A stretch of DNA of 64,000 bases from Limimaricola hongkongensis DSM 17492 (GTDB lineage Bacteria; Pseudomonadota; Alphaproteobacteria; Rhodobacterales; Rhodobacteraceae), in NCBI RefSeq assembly GCF_000600975.2, contig NZ_KK088653.1:434501-498500 (forward strand), read 5' to 3'. The notes beneath the pieces are model-generated. The model saw nothing but the letters and a program-made list of their open reading frames with translations, searched no databases and was not told the origin of the DNA. Made by a program: the position numbers and the translations under genes. This document shows, piece by piece, positions 25,993 through 35,274 of this stretch (position 1 is its first letter; each line of letters begins with the position of its first letter).

Positions 25993-27507
25993 ATGGTGGC
26001 ATCCGGTGCGCGCAAGGCGGCGATCATCGGCGGCGGGGTGATCGGCGGCGGCTGGGCCGCGCGCTTTGCGCTGATGGGGTGGAACGTGCGCATCCACGAC
26101 ACCGACCGCGACGCCGAACGCAGGATCAACGCCATCCTCGGCCGTGCCCGGGCGTCGATGCCGGGGCTGTGGGACGTGGCGTTGCCCGATGAGGGCAAAA
26201 TCAGCTTTCACGACGACCTCGCCGAGGCGGTCGAGGGCGCCGAATGGATCCAGGAAAGCGTGCCGGAACGGCTCGACCTCAAGCACGAGGTCTATGCCGC
26301 GATCCAGTCGGCCTGCACCGAGACCGCAATCATCGGCTCCTCAAGCTCGGGGTTTCGCCCCTCGGAGCTGGCCGAGGGCGCGGCCCGGCCCGGCCAGATC
26401 GTCGTGGCGCACCCGTTCAACCCGGTCTACCTGATCCCGCTGGTCGAGATCGTCACCGGCCCCGGCACCGGCGAGGCGCGGATCGAGCGGATCCGTTCGA
26501 CCTTGCGCGACATCGGCGCGCATCCGCTGTTTTTGCGCCGCGAGATCGACGCGCATATCGCCGACCGGCTGCTCGCGGCGGTCTGGCGCGAGGCGCTGTG
26601 GCTGGTCTCCGACGGCGTGGCCGACACCGCCGAGATCGACGACGCGATCCGCTATGGCTTCGGCCTGCGCTGGGCGCAGATGGGGCTGTTCGAAACCTAT
26701 CGCATCGCTGGCGGAGAGGCCGGGATGCGCCAGCTTTTGACCCGGCTTGGCGCCTCGCCGAACCTGCCATGGAGCAAGCTCACCGACATGCCCGAGCTGA
26801 CCGACGAGCTGGTCGAGACGATCGCCAGCCAGTCCGACGCCCAGTCGGGCCGCCATTCGACCGCCGAGCTGGAGCAGATCCGCGACGCCAACCTCGTGTC
26901 GATCCTGCGCGGGCTCAAGACGCGCGACTGGGGCGCGGGACGCCTGTTGAACGCGACCGATCGGCGCATCGACGGGGCGCCGAAGGGGCTCGATGCGTTG
27001 TCGCTGACGGGGCCGTTGCCCACCGGCGCGCGGGCCGTGCCGCTCGACTGGAGCGATATCAACGGGCACATGACCGAACACCGGTACCTGCAGGCCTTCG
27101 GTGACGCCACGGACCGGTTTCTCGGGCTGGTGGGCTGCGACGCCGAGTATATCGCCTGCGGTCACAGCTATTTCACCGCCGAGACGCATATCCGGCACCT
27201 TGCCGAGATCCGGGCCGGGGCGCTCATCGAGATCGACACGCAGCTGCTTCTGGCCGAGGGGCGCCGGATGCAGGTCTTTCACCGGATGTGGGAAAGCTCG
27301 CGGCTGGTGGCCACGGCCGAGCACATGCTGGTGCATGTCGACCTTGGCAGCCGCCGCGCCGTGGCGCCGCCCGCCGACCTGAAAGAGCGTCTCGACAAGG
27401 TCGCGGCGGCGCATGCGCATCTGCCCCGGCCCGAAGGCGCTGGGGCGGCGGTGGGCCGCCCGCTCGAGCGCAAGGCCGAAACCGACGCCGGGCCGGAGGC
27501 CGGTTAG
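25993..27507 (+). CDS. L-carnitine 3-dehydrogenase fused to a thioesterase domain
   Basis: 504 residues. Residues 1–320 are a 3-hydroxyacyl-CoA-dehydrogenase-type NAD enzyme: [13 protein letters not shown] binds NAD and H140 ([11 protein letters not shown]) is the family catalytic histidine. Residues from about 345 form a hot-dog thioesterase domain ([15 protein letters not shown]). Such fusions are known in rhizobia as L-carnitine dehydrogenase joined to betainyl-CoA thioesterase, for carnitine breakdown to glycine betaine. The other carnitine pathway genes are not adjacent. It follows the lipocalin-like gene closely, and its TAG overlaps the TAA of the converging NUDIX gene. Confidence 0.85.
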   Translation: MVASGARKAAIIGGGVIGGGWAARFALMGWNVRIHDTDRDAERRINAILGRARASMPGLWDVALPDEGKISFHDDLAEAVEGAEWIQESVPERLDLKHEVYAAIQSACTETAIIGSSSSGFRPSELAEGAARPGQIVVAHPFNPVYLIPLVEIVTGPGTGEARIERIRSTLRDIGAHPLFLRREIDAHIADRLLAAVWREALWLVSDGVADTAEIDDAIRYGFGLRWAQMGLFETYRIAGGEAGMRQLLTRLGASPNLPWSKLTDMPELTDELVETIASQSDAQSGRHSTAELEQIRDANLVSILRGLKTRDWGAGRLLNATDRRIDGAPKGLDALSLTGPLPTGARAVPLDWSDINGHMTEHRYLQAFGDATDRFLGLVGCDAEYIACGHSYFTAETHIRHLAEIRAGALIEIDTQLLLAEGRRMQVFHRMWESSRLVATAEHMLVHVDLGSRRAVAPPADLKERLDKVAAAHAHLPRPEGAGAAVGRPLERKAETDAGPEAG

Positions 27508-28154
27508 CCGCGCATCGCCCGCGCCTCCATCGTGCCGTGAAAGAACGGCACGGGCCGCGCCGCGCCGGGATCGTCGAGCCGGGCCTGTAACTCGCGCAGG
27601 GCCAGCCGCGTGATGTCGGGCAGATCGAGCGTGCCGGTGCGACACAGCGGCACCCAGTGCAGATGCGCCAGCTCGTCCTCGGCGCCCGAGAAATCGTCGG
27701 GATCGCTGGCCAGCGCCTCGGCGCGGGCGACGAAGAAGCGCGCGTCGAAGCGGCGCGACTGCCCCGGCGGCGTTACCGCGCGAAACACCGGTGTCAGCGC
27801 GCCCGCATCCGGGCGGTGGCCCGAGCGGGCAAAGCCGCGCCAGCCCGGCGGCGCATCGGGCCAGTCGCCGGGCCGTCCGAGGATCTGCCCGGTTTCCTCC
27901 CACAGCTCGCGGATCGCGCAGGCGGCCAGCGCGTCCGCCTGCGGGCCGATCGCGTCGACATGGGACGGACCGAGCGGGGCGGCAAAGCGCACCTGCGCAT
28001 CCGCCGCGTCGAGCGCGCCGCCCGGAAACACGTATTTCGACGGCATGAAGGCCGCGCGCGTGCCGCGCCGCCCCATCAGCACCGAGGGGCCGTGGGCCAT
28101 GTCGCGCAGCAGCAGGATCGTCGCCGCGTCACGCACCGGCACGGCGCCGGGCAT
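27504..28154 (-). CDS. NUDIX hydrolase
   Basis: 216 residues. The NUDIX box is recognisable at AIRELWEETGQIL, with its conserved glycine displaced upstream (PGGALD) by an insertion of the kind seen in the CoA-pyrophosphatase/NUDT19-like branch. It would hydrolyse a nucleoside-diphosphate-linked compound. ATG 28154 overlaps the TGA of the upstream DUF983 gene (TGATG), which fixes the start over a longer frame. The stop overlaps that of the converging carnitine gene. Confidence 0.85.
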   Translation of the reverse strand: MPGAVPVRDAATILLLRDMAHGPSVLMGRRGTRAAFMPSKYVFPGGALDAADAQVRFAAPLGPSHVDAIGPQADALAACAIRELWEETGQILGRPGDWPDAPPGWRGFARSGHRPDAGALTPVFRAVTPPGQSRRFDARFFVARAEALASDPDDFSGAEDELAHLHWVPLCRTGTLDLPDITRLALRELQARLDDPGAARPVPFFHGTMEARAMRG

Positions 28155-28555
28155 CAATGCGCCTTGCCGAAGCCATGCATCCGCCGCGCCCACTGGATGC
28201 CGACCACCAGCCCCTTGAGCCGCGGCAGCAGGTAAAGCGACAGCGCCACGGCCAGCACGGTCAACACCGTCGCCATCACCAAGGGTTCGGGGCGGAAATG
28301 GGTGAAGCCGACATGGATCACCGGCGCCAGCAGGTGCCCGACGATCAGGATGGTGAGATAGGCCGGTCCGTCATCGGCGCGGTGATGGTGCAGCTCCTCG
28401 CGGCAGACCGGGCAGCGGTCCACCACTTTGAGATAGCCCTGGAACAGCCCGCCCTCGCCGCAATTCGGGCAGCGCCTGCGAAAGCCGCGCAGCAGCGCGG
28501 GCTTGGTCTGGCGTTCCTCCTGGGCGGTGTCGGGCTGGTCGGGATGCTCGCTCAT
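28154..28555 (-). CDS. DUF983 zinc-ribbon membrane protein
   Basis: 133 residues. An N-terminal zinc ribbon uses C29, C32, C48 and C51, followed by HHHRADDGPAY, the DUF983 signature, and two membrane helices (about 65–85 and 92–112). Function is not established. It is often next to NUDIX or cytochrome oxidase genes in alphaproteobacteria; here it is coupled to a NUDIX gene by stop-start overlap. Confidence 0.88.
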   Translation of the reverse strand: MSEHPDQPDTAQEERQTKPALLRGFRRRCPNCGEGGLFQGYLKVVDRCPVCREELHHHRADDGPAYLTILIVGHLLAPVIHVGFTHFRPEPLVMATVLTVLAVALSLYLLPRLKGLVVGIQWARRMHGFGKAH

Positions 28556-28670
28556 CCGGGGCTCCTCGGGCGTAGGCTGTCCCCCTCACATGCGCTCTTC
28601 GGGCCGCATTTGAAAGACCGGGCGGCCCGGTTGCGGCGCCATGCCGCGTGCGCGGGGGCGAAAGGAACGC

Positions 28671-28705
28671 GCGAAAAGGCCCGCCGCGGAGGGGCGCGGC
28701 GGGCC
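28671..28705 (-). terminator. Rho-independent terminator of the fasciclin gene
   Basis: On the minus strand a perfect 11-base stem (GGCCCGCCGCG/CGCGGCGGGCC) with a 6-base loop is followed directly by TTTT. It starts about 45 bases after the fasciclin stop. A textbook intrinsic terminator. Confidence 0.85.
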
Positions 28706-28749
28706 GTCATCATCATGGCAGGGACCGGAACGGCCCCGAAATCCGGGCG

Positions 28750-29322
28750 TTACTCGACAGCGGGCAGAAGCACCGTGTCGATCACGTGGATCACGCCGTT
28801 CGACTGCTTCACGTCGGCGATGGTCACGTTTGCGGTGCGGTCCTGGCCATCGGTGATCATGATGGTGCCGTCATCGCCCTCGGACACGGTGAAGGTGCAG
28901 CCGCCCACGGTCTCGACATCATGCATGCCGCCATCATCGGCGATCATCCCCGAAATCGCGTCCGACATCGCGTTGGCCGCGACGACGTGGCAGGTCAGGA
29001 CCTCGGTCAGGCGGTCCTTGTTCTCGGGCTTGAGCAGCGCCTCGACCGACCCTTCGGGCAGCGCCTCGAAGGCGGCGTTGGTCGGTGCGAACACCGTGAA
29101 GGGGCCTTCGCCCGACAGCGTCTCGGCGAGACCGGCGGCCTGCACGGCGGCGACGAGCGTGGTGTGATCGGCCGAGTTCACGGCGTTCTCGACGATGTTC
29201 TTCTCGGGGAACATGGCGGCTCCGCCGACCATCGGGTTGCCGGTCTCGGCATGGGATTCGGCCAGCGCCATGGTCGAGGTGAGGGCGATGGCGGTGCCGG
29301 CGAGAAAGGTCTTGAAGGTCAT
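28750..29322 (-). CDS. secreted fasciclin (FAS1) domain protein
   Basis: 190 residues. Signal peptide cleaved near ALA-ES (residue 21). A single FAS1 domain is shown by H1 (GPFTVFAPTNAAFEAL) and H2 (NGVIHVIDTVLLP). FAS1 proteins are extracytoplasmic adhesion or matrix proteins, also seen in methylamine- or stress-related loci. Two cysteines could pair. ATG 29322 was chosen because the signal peptide starts there. Monocistronic: a strong terminator follows and 94 bases separate it from the HAD gene upstream. Confidence 0.93.
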   Translation of the reverse strand: MTFKTFLAGTAIALTSTMALAESHAETGNPMVGGAAMFPEKNIVENAVNSADHTTLVAAVQAAGLAETLSGEGPFTVFAPTNAAFEALPEGSVEALLKPENKDRLTEVLTCHVVAANAMSDAISGMIADDGGMHDVETVGGCTFTVSEGDDGTIMITDGQDRTANVTIADVKQSNGVIHVIDTVLLPAVE

Positions 29323-29416
29323 GTTGTCGTCTCCCTGACGTTGCGAGGCGGCGGTGATGCCCCTCGTGACGCCAGCAGACACGATGGCGCGAAAGGAGAG
29401 GTTGCGCGCGTCGTGA

Positions 29417-30124
29417 TCACGCTTTCGTGATGTTGCGCGCGTCCAGCCAGCCGGACAGCGCGCCGATATCGGGCAGCACGATATCGGCATGCGGCTCAAG
29501 CGCCGCGCGCGGCGCCATGCCGGTCAGCACCCCGATGGCGATCATCCCGGCGGCGCGCGCCGCGTGCAGGTCGTGCAGGCTGTCGCCGATCATCGCGCAG
29601 TCGCCGGGCGCGAGCCGCATGGCCCGCGCGCAGGCCAGAAGCTGGCCGGGCGCGGGTTTGGCGCCAAAGCCGCTATCGGCGCCCGCGACAAAGCCGAAGG
29701 CCGCGGCAACGCCCGCCTCGCCGAGATGGGCGCGGGCGGGGGCTTCGGAATCATTGGTCACGAGACCGAGCGCCAGGCCGCGCGCCGCGAGATCCGCAAA
29801 CAGCGGGGCGAGCGGCACGGCGGGCACCTGCGGCGCCTCGGCCGCCCGCGCGTTCATCCGCGCGATCAGCGCCGCGCGGTCCTGGCCGGGCAGATGCGGC
29901 AGCATCGCGTCGGCGATCTCGCCCGCGGTCGAGGCGATCACGAGGCTGTCGGCCGCGAAGCGCCCCGCGTCGAGATCATAGCCGAGCGCAGCGGCGATGG
30001 CCTGGGCGCGCATCGCGTCGCCATCGGCCTCGGCCTCGATCAGCCCGCGCGACCACCCGCCCCATGTGGCATGGAAATCAAAGAGCGTGCCGTCCTTGTC
30101 GAAGATCAGCCCGCGCGGGGTCAT
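29417..30124 (-). CDS. HAD family hydrolase (phosphoglycolate phosphatase-like)
   Basis: 235 residues. HAD motif I is FDKDGTLFDF, with Lys in the middle position (DKDGT) as in a sub-branch of these phosphatases. Motif II is LVTNDS, motif III includes the lysine in FGAKPAP, and motif IV is MIGDSLHDLHAARAAG. A helical cap lies between motifs I and II. Substrate is unknown. The start overlaps the stop of the DUF3572 gene by four bases (ATGA), so they are co-translated. Confidence 0.88.
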   Translation of the reverse strand: MTPRGLIFDKDGTLFDFHATWGGWSRGLIEAEADGDAMRAQAIAAALGYDLDAGRFAADSLVIASTAGEIADAMLPHLPGQDRAALIARMNARAAEAPQVPAVPLAPLFADLAARGLALGLVTNDSEAPARAHLGEAGVAAAFGFVAGADSGFGAKPAPGQLLACARAMRLAPGDCAMIGDSLHDLHAARAAGMIAIGVLTGMAPRAALEPHADIVLPDIGALSGWLDARNITKA

Positions 30125-30399
30125 GTCCAGTTCATCCGCGACGGCCCCGCCAGCACCAGCATCGCGGTGTGCGGCTCGTCATAGGCATAGCCCGCCTTGT
30201 CGCAGAATTCGGTCACCCAGTCGTCGTCCATGGTGAGAAACTCCAGCACAGAGGCCTGGAAATCGGGCTCTGGCGCGCGGTCGCGCAGGTCTTCGGCGGC
30301 GGCACCCGTGGCCCCGAGAAACACCGGCCACAGCGCGTCATGCCCCGCCAGCCACCCCAGCGCACCCAGCGCGATCACCTCGGCACGTTCCTGCTTCAT
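30121..30399 (-). CDS. DUF3572 family protein
   Basis: 92 residues, all helical in appearance, with the motifs ALGALGWLAG and LEFLTMDDDWVTEFC that mark DUF3572, an alphaproteobacterial family without assigned function. It is divergent from a PleD-like diguanylate cyclase, an arrangement I recall as common in this group, and coupled to the HAD gene. Confidence 0.8.
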   Translation of the reverse strand: MKQERAEVIALGALGWLAGHDALWPVFLGATGAAAEDLRDRAPEPDFQASVLEFLTMDDDWVTEFCDKAGYAYDEPHTAMLVLAGPSRMNWT

Positions 30400-30513
30400 G
30401 ACGTCCTCCGGGCTGTCTCATGCAAGCATTTGTTAACCATTCTTGCCGACCCTTGAAAGCGGGAGTGGGCGCAGGCCCGAGAAGGGGCGGCGGGCCCGAA
30501 CAAGGACATGTGC

Positions 30514-31902
30514 ATGTCGGGTCGTATCCTGGTCATCGACAAAACAGCGCCGGATGCGGGGGCGCGGGCCGGAGCCCTGAGGGAGGCCGGGTTCGAATGC
30601 ATCCACTGCGACAGCTTCGAGTCGGTGCTGGCGCGGCTGCCCGACCCGGCGGTCGATCTGCTTCTTGCCATTCTTCCGGTCGACGCGGCGGCGCATCGCG
30701 AGGCGATGGGCTTTCTGCGCGGGCTTCGGGGCCGGCCGGGCTGCGATCGGCTGCCGGTGGTGGTGCCGGGCGGCTGGCACGATGCCGCGGCGCGGCTGGC
30801 TCTGCTCGAGGCGGGGGCTTGCGAGGTGACGGATGCGCCGATGCCCGCAGAGCTGCTGCAGGCGCGGATCCGCAACCTGTTGCGCGCCCGCGACACCAGG
30901 GACGAGCTGGCCCGGCGCGAAGCGACGCACCGGATGCTGGGGTTTTCCGAGGCGTCCGCCAGCTTTGCGCCGCGACAGCGCATCACGGTCATCGCACCGG
31001 ACCCGCCGGAAGACGGGTTCGCCGACTGGGGTCTGCCGGGGCCGTTGCACAGGGTGGGTCCGCATCGGCCCTTTGCCGCGGAGGGGCGCGGCGCGGACCT
31101 GTTCGTGATCGACGGCGCGGCGCTCTGCGCGCGCGGCCATGCCCGAAACGACTTGTTTCGCATCGTCGCCGAGCTGCGCAGCCGCTCGGCCACCCGGCGC
31201 GCCGCGCAGCTGGTGCTGCTGCCCGATCAAAGCAGGGAGGCGGCGATGCTGCTTGACCTCGGGGCTGACGACATCGTGCCCGGCGGCGTGCTGCCCGAGG
31301 AAATCGCGTATCGCGGCCGCCGCCTGCTGCGGCGCAAGCTGCTCGCCGACCGGCTGCGTGCGACCGAACGAAACGGGTTGCAGGCGGCACTGACCGACCC
31401 GCTCACCGGCCTGTGGAACCGGCGCTACGCGCTGCCGCATCTGGCACGGCTGATTGCGGGCGCGCAGGCGCGGCGCCGCCCGGTCGGTGTGATGCTGCTC
31501 GACATCGATCTGTTCAAGGCGGTCAACGACACCCATGGTCATGCCGCCGGGGACGAGGTGTTGCGGCAGGTGGCGGCGCGGCTGCGCGACGGGCTGCGCC
31601 CGGCCGACCTGCTCGCGCGCATCGGCGGGGAGGAGTTTCTCGTGGCGATGCCCGACACCAGTCTCGATCAGGCGCGCAGCGCCGCCGAGCGGCTGCGTCA
31701 CCGTATCCGCGAGGCGCCGTTCCGTATCTCCGAGACCCGCGGGAGCTGCCGGGTCACCGTTTCGGTCGGCGTGGCGCTCGGCCCGCGCGGGACCGATCCC
31801 GAGACCGAGGCCGAGGCGCTGATGAGCCGCGCCGACGCGGCGCTCTACGCGGCCAAGACGACCGGCCGCAACCGTGTCACCGTCAGTCTCGGCGCGGCCT
31901 GA
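30514..31902 (+). CDS. pleD: PleD-like diguanylate cyclase with degenerate receiver domains
   Basis: 462 residues in the PleD layout: two receiver-like domains (about 1–120 and 150–285) and a GGDEF domain (about 295–462). The active site is GGEEF (near residue 371) and an intact inhibitory I-site RxxD (RPAD) lies five residues before it, so it should make c-di-GMP. Both receivers look unphosphorylatable: the first has VIDKTAP where the acidic pair should be, and LLLAILPVD lacks the acceptor Asp. ATG 30514 has AAGGA at proper spacing; ATG 30508 is too close. Confidence 0.88.
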   Translation: MSGRILVIDKTAPDAGARAGALREAGFECIHCDSFESVLARLPDPAVDLLLAILPVDAAAHREAMGFLRGLRGRPGCDRLPVVVPGGWHDAAARLALLEAGACEVTDAPMPAELLQARIRNLLRARDTRDELARREATHRMLGFSEASASFAPRQRITVIAPDPPEDGFADWGLPGPLHRVGPHRPFAAEGRGADLFVIDGAALCARGHARNDLFRIVAELRSRSATRRAAQLVLLPDQSREAAMLLDLGADDIVPGGVLPEEIAYRGRRLLRRKLLADRLRATERNGLQAALTDPLTGLWNRRYALPHLARLIAGAQARRRPVGVMLLDIDLFKAVNDTHGHAAGDEVLRQVAARLRDGLRPADLLARIGGEEFLVAMPDTSLDQARSAAERLRHRIREAPFRISETRGSCRVTVSVGVALGPRGTDPETEAEALMSRADAALYAAKTTGRNRVTVSLGAA

Positions 31903-32200
31903 CTGGAGACTTTCCCGGCCTGCGCCGGGCAGGGATCCGGCCGCGATGCGCCGGGCTGGCCGCGGCGGTCCCGGTGCCTTCGCGCAGCCGCGCCAGAGGG
32001 GGCGGGTGCTGCCGTGATGCGGGGCGCGTCGCTCCGGTCCCGATCGCCTGCATCGCCGTGACGCAGGTCACCGGCTGCTTGCCGCCCAGAAGGTCTGGGG
32101 CGCGCGCGGATGGCCGCTCAAAAGCGGGCAGGGCCTCCGCCCGCCTTGTCCGCATCACATTCGATCTGCGAATGGGCGCAAAACCGTTCGAGGACAGCCG
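31903..32200. other. 298-base gap, no gene seen
   Basis: No convincing reading frame. A 6-base hairpin (CCCGGC-CTGC-GCCGGG, 31914–31929) lies just after pleD and may contribute to ending its transcript. The promoter of the CAP-domain gene should lie in the right half, but I see no clear boxes. Confidence 0.4.
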
Positions 32201-32713
32201 ATGAAACGACACATGATGGCCGCGGCGCTTGCCGCGCTGCCCGCCTTGGGCCTTGCGCCCGCGATCACCGGTCTTGCCGCCGGTTCCGCCACCGCGGCGA
32301 CGGGGGGCTGCGCGCTCCCTTCGGATGCCAATGACAAGGCCACGCGCGTGGCCTCCGGTCTCAACGCGTTTCGCGCAAACCAGGGGCTGGGCCGGGTCAC
32401 GCATGACCGCGAATTGTCCCGGGCCGCACAGGTGCAGGCCTGCGATCTTGCCCGAACCGGCCAGTTCGGCCACCGGGGCAGCGACGGCTCGAACCACCGG
32501 GTCCGGGTGGAGCGCACGGGGTATTGCGCCGGGGTCAGCGCCGAGAACCTCGCCTGGGGCTACCCGGACCCCGCGCAGATCATCACCGGCTGGCAGGGGT
32601 CGCCCGGCCACCGGCAGGTGATGGCGCTCGACCGGGCCGAGGAGTTCGGCGTCGGCATCGCGCAGGGCGCCAAAGGCCCGGTTTGGGTGCTGGTGATGGC
32701 GCAGCCCTGCTGA
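32201..32713 (+). CDS. secreted CAP (SCP/PR-1) domain protein
   Basis: 170 residues with a Sec signal peptide (cleavage near residue 33). The CAP domain shows LNAFRANQGLGRV, a histidine in GQFGHRGSDGSN, and SAENLAWGY. Three of the four CAP pocket positions (H, E, and H in SPGHRQVM) are visible. Bacterial CAP proteins are extracytoplasmic and mostly uncharacterised. Five cysteines are present in the mature part. The stop is six bases from that of the converging dtd gene. Confidence 0.88.
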   Translation: MKRHMMAAALAALPALGLAPAITGLAAGSATAATGGCALPSDANDKATRVASGLNAFRANQGLGRVTHDRELSRAAQVQACDLARTGQFGHRGSDGSNHRVRVERTGYCAGVSAENLAWGYPDPAQIITGWQGSPGHRQVMALDRAEEFGVGIAQGAKGPVWVLVMAQPC

Positions 32714-32719
32714 GACGGT

Positions 32720-33163
32720 CTAGCCGGTGATCTCCAGCGGGATGGTCACCGGCCCGTCATTGACCAGCGCCACCTTCATGTCGGCGCCGAAGCGCCCGGT
32801 CTCGACCGGCACGCCGAGCATCGCCAGCTCCTCGGCCAGCGCGAGGTAGAGCCGCTCGCCGATCTCGGGCGGCGCGGCGTAGGAAAAGCCGGGCCGGTTG
32901 CCGGTGCGGGTGTCGGCGGCCAGCGTGAACTGGCTCACCACGAGGGCGCCGCCGCCGGTGTCGATGAGCGAGCGGTTCATGCGGCCTTCGTCATCGCGAA
33001 AAATGCGGAGCTTGGCGATCTTGGCGGCCAGTTTGGCGGGCAGGGCGGTGCTGTCGCCCTGCATCGCGCAGGCCAGCACCAGAAGCCCCGGCCCGCAGCG
33101 GCCGATCACCTCGCCATCGACCGTGACGCTGGCTTCGGAAACCCGCTGGACCAGCGCCTTCAA
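32720..33163 (-). CDS. dtd: D-aminoacyl-tRNA deacylase
   Basis: 147 residues, the usual DTD size. Removes D-amino acids (and glycine from tRNA-Ala) from mischarged tRNA. The catalytic SQFTLAADT motif and the Gly-cisPro selectivity motif NDGPVTI are both present. The ATG overlaps the stop of the PfkB kinase gene (ATGA), so it is the last gene of the minus-strand run. Confidence 0.95.
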   Translation of the reverse strand: MKALVQRVSEASVTVDGEVIGRCGPGLLVLACAMQGDSTALPAKLAAKIAKLRIFRDDEGRMNRSLIDTGGGALVVSQFTLAADTRTGNRPGFSYAAPPEIGERLYLALAEELAMLGVPVETGRFGADMKVALVNDGPVTIPLEITG

Positions 33164-34074
33164 AGCTCGTGGTCCCAGGGCGGGTTGGCGCCAGCGCGGC
33201 TCACCGTGACCGCGGCGGCCTGCGCACCCAGCGCCAGCGCATCGCGGATCTCGTCTTCGTCGAGCGTGGCGATGTCGGCCTTGTTGAGCAGGTCGGCCTT
33301 GTGCAGGCTTGCCAGCACGCCGGCGTTGAAGGTGTCGCCCGCGCCCACGGTGTCGGCCACCGTGACCTTGGGGGCGGGCACATGGACGCTGTGCTCGGCG
33401 GTATAGCCGGTCGCGCCCTTCGAGCCTTCGGTGATGCAGACCAGCTTGGGGCCCTTGGCGAGCATGGCGCGCGCGAGATCGGCGGTCTCGCCCTTGCCCT
33501 CGAGCCAGTGCAGATCCTCGTCCGAGACCTTCACGATGTCGGCGCGCGCGATCATCCGTTCGATCCGGGCGCGGTAGGACGCCTCGTCGCGGATGAAGCT
33601 CGGGCGGATGTTGGGGTCGATCATGGTGACGCGGGCTTCGCTCTCGCGCGCCTGAAGCGCTTCGTAGGCGCTCGCGCAGGGCTCCACCACGAGGGAGATG
33701 CCGCCGAAGAACAGCGCCTCGGCGCCCGGTCCGGGCAGGTCGGCCTCTGTCAGCATCCGCCCGGCGGTGTTCTCGTCGTAGAAGTCATAGGTGGCATGGC
33801 CGTCGACGAGTCGCACGAAGGCCAGCGTCGTGGGCCGGTCCGAGATATGCGCCGGAAAGCTGTCCACGCGCGAGGCTTCGAGCGTCTCGCGCAGGAGGTC
33901 GCCGAACATGTCCGAGGAAATGCCCGAGAAGAACCCCACCGGCGCGCCGAGGCGGCCCATGGCGATGGCCGTATTGAACACCGCGCCGCCCGCATAGGGC
34001 GCAAAGGCGGTCTCGCCGTCTTCGGTACGACGGGGCAGCATGTCGATCAGGGCTTCGCCGCAGGCGAGGATCAT
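33160..34074 (-). CDS. PfkB family carbohydrate kinase (fructokinase-like)
   Basis: 304 residues. N-terminal [14 protein letters not shown] and [15 protein letters not shown], and the C-terminal anion-hole signature [12 protein letters not shown] with its catalytic Asp, identify a ribokinase-type sugar kinase. Fructokinase is the closest guess. The start at 34074 is the conserved N-terminus. It lies 77 bases after the zinc-ribbon protein gene and overlaps dtd. Confidence 0.9.
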   Translation of the reverse strand: MILACGEALIDMLPRRTEDGETAFAPYAGGAVFNTAIAMGRLGAPVGFFSGISSDMFGDLLRETLEASRVDSFPAHISDRPTTLAFVRLVDGHATYDFYDENTAGRMLTEADLPGPGAEALFFGGISLVVEPCASAYEALQARESEARVTMIDPNIRPSFIRDEASYRARIERMIARADIVKVSDEDLHWLEGKGETADLARAMLAKGPKLVCITEGSKGATGYTAEHSVHVPAPKVTVADTVGAGDTFNAGVLASLHKADLLNKADIATLDEDEIRDALALGAQAAAVTVSRAGANPPWDHEL

Positions 34075-34151
34075 GGCGGGTTCCTTCCGGGGTTCGGGCG
34101 CTTGGGATCGGCGCGGACAATGAAGGCTGACGCGAGGTCGCGCAAGCAAGC

Positions 34152-35267
34152 TTACTGGCCGAGATAGCCGAAAATACCGAGAATCGCCGCCACGATCAGG
34201 GCCAGCACCACCGCGACCGCGATCTTCCACTTGGAATAGGGCCGCGCGCCCTGCACCTTGCCCGAGCGGGCATTGACCACGAAGGCATAGCTTTCGCCGC
34301 GGTAGCGGTAGGCGGCGGTCCAGACCGGCAGCAACACGTGTTTGAAGGTGACGTCGCGCAGGCGGGTCTCGGTCGCGTCGATCCGCTGCTGATCGCCGCC
34401 GATGTCGCGGCGCACATCGGCGCGGATCACGTCCTCCATGATCTCGCGCGCCTCCGTGTAGGCCTCGTCGAGCTCGACCTGGTAGCCTTCGGCCATGAAA
34501 CCGGCCACGTATTCGGGCCGGTAGGGGGTCAGCGCCGGAAGATCCCACGGCCCGAGCTTGTCGGTATGCGCCTTGGGCAGCGATTTCGAGCCGAGCACGA
34601 GGATGTCGTCGAAGAACCGCGCCACCCGGCCACGCACCCGGCGCCAGCGGATGCGCGGCTCGCTCACCTGCGTCGGCTTGCCATCGCGCATCACCGTGCG
34701 GGTGACGTAATAGGTGTCGCCGCGCTGGCCGCGATAATCGGTCTCGGTTTGCGCATCGAAGGTCCAGAACGGTACGTAGATGCCGTTCATGCGCCGCCCC
34801 TTGCGGGCATAGTCCTTGAGCCCGTTCGGCGCGAACCACAGGCTGCCGAGCCACGCGGTCAGCGCGTCATGCGCGCGCGCCTCGTCGATCTCGAACGGCA
34901 GCAGCGCGCGCGGCTTGATGTGGCGATGCGTGCCGGTATCGGCCACCACCGCCGTGTCGCAATAGGGGCAGCGCGTGGCATGGGTGCCGGAGGCGAACTC
35001 GACCTGCGCGCCGCAATTGGGGCAGCCGGCGGTGCGGGTCTCCTCGATCTCGGAGAGCGGCACGTCGCCGCGCCGGGCGCTTTCGAAATCGATCTCGCGC
35101 GTGGCGTCGGGGTCGCGGCGCGCCGCGATCGTCTCGCGGTGGCCGCAATGGCCGCAGGCCAGCGCGTCGGTACCCGGCGCATAGCCCATGTCGCTGCCGC
35201 AGACCGGGCAGGGAAAGCGATGCTCCTCGATCACGCCCGCGGGCGCGGGGGCGGCCAGATCCGTCAT
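34152..35267 (-). CDS. double zinc-ribbon membrane protein (YdjG-like, often mislabelled PriA/TFIIB-type)
   Basis: 371 residues. Two N-terminal zinc ribbons use C20/C23/C38/C41 and C82/C85/C100/C103. The middle has LLPFEIDEARAHDALTAWLG and GIYVPFWTFDAQ, as in Bacillus YdjG-type proteins, and one membrane helix sits at the very C-terminus (about 349–369). Databases often call the family a replication helicase, but no helicase motifs are present. In Bacillus YdjG works with the SPFH protein YdjI at the membrane; the SPFH gene directly upstream here fits that. It starts seven bases after the SPFH stop. Confidence 0.82.
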   Translation of the reverse strand: MTDLAAPAPAGVIEEHRFPCPVCGSDMGYAPGTDALACGHCGHRETIAARRDPDATREIDFESARRGDVPLSEIEETRTAGCPNCGAQVEFASGTHATRCPYCDTAVVADTGTHRHIKPRALLPFEIDEARAHDALTAWLGSLWFAPNGLKDYARKGRRMNGIYVPFWTFDAQTETDYRGQRGDTYYVTRTVMRDGKPTQVSEPRIRWRRVRGRVARFFDDILVLGSKSLPKAHTDKLGPWDLPALTPYRPEYVAGFMAEGYQVELDEAYTEAREIMEDVIRADVRRDIGGDQQRIDATETRLRDVTFKHVLLPVWTAAYRYRGESYAFVVNARSGKVQGARPYSKWKIAVAVVLALIVAAILGIFGYLGQ

Positions 35268-35274
35268 GCCCGGC

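Noticed and set aside
29401-29445. Direct repeat GTTGCGCGCGTC at the end of the HAD gene
   Set aside because: Twelve GC-rich bases repeated once is not unusual at this composition, and no function suggests itself.
30588-30600. GGTTCGAATGC resembling a tRNA T-loop
   Set aside because: It lies inside the PleD-like coding sequence and no acceptor or anticodon stems pair around it.
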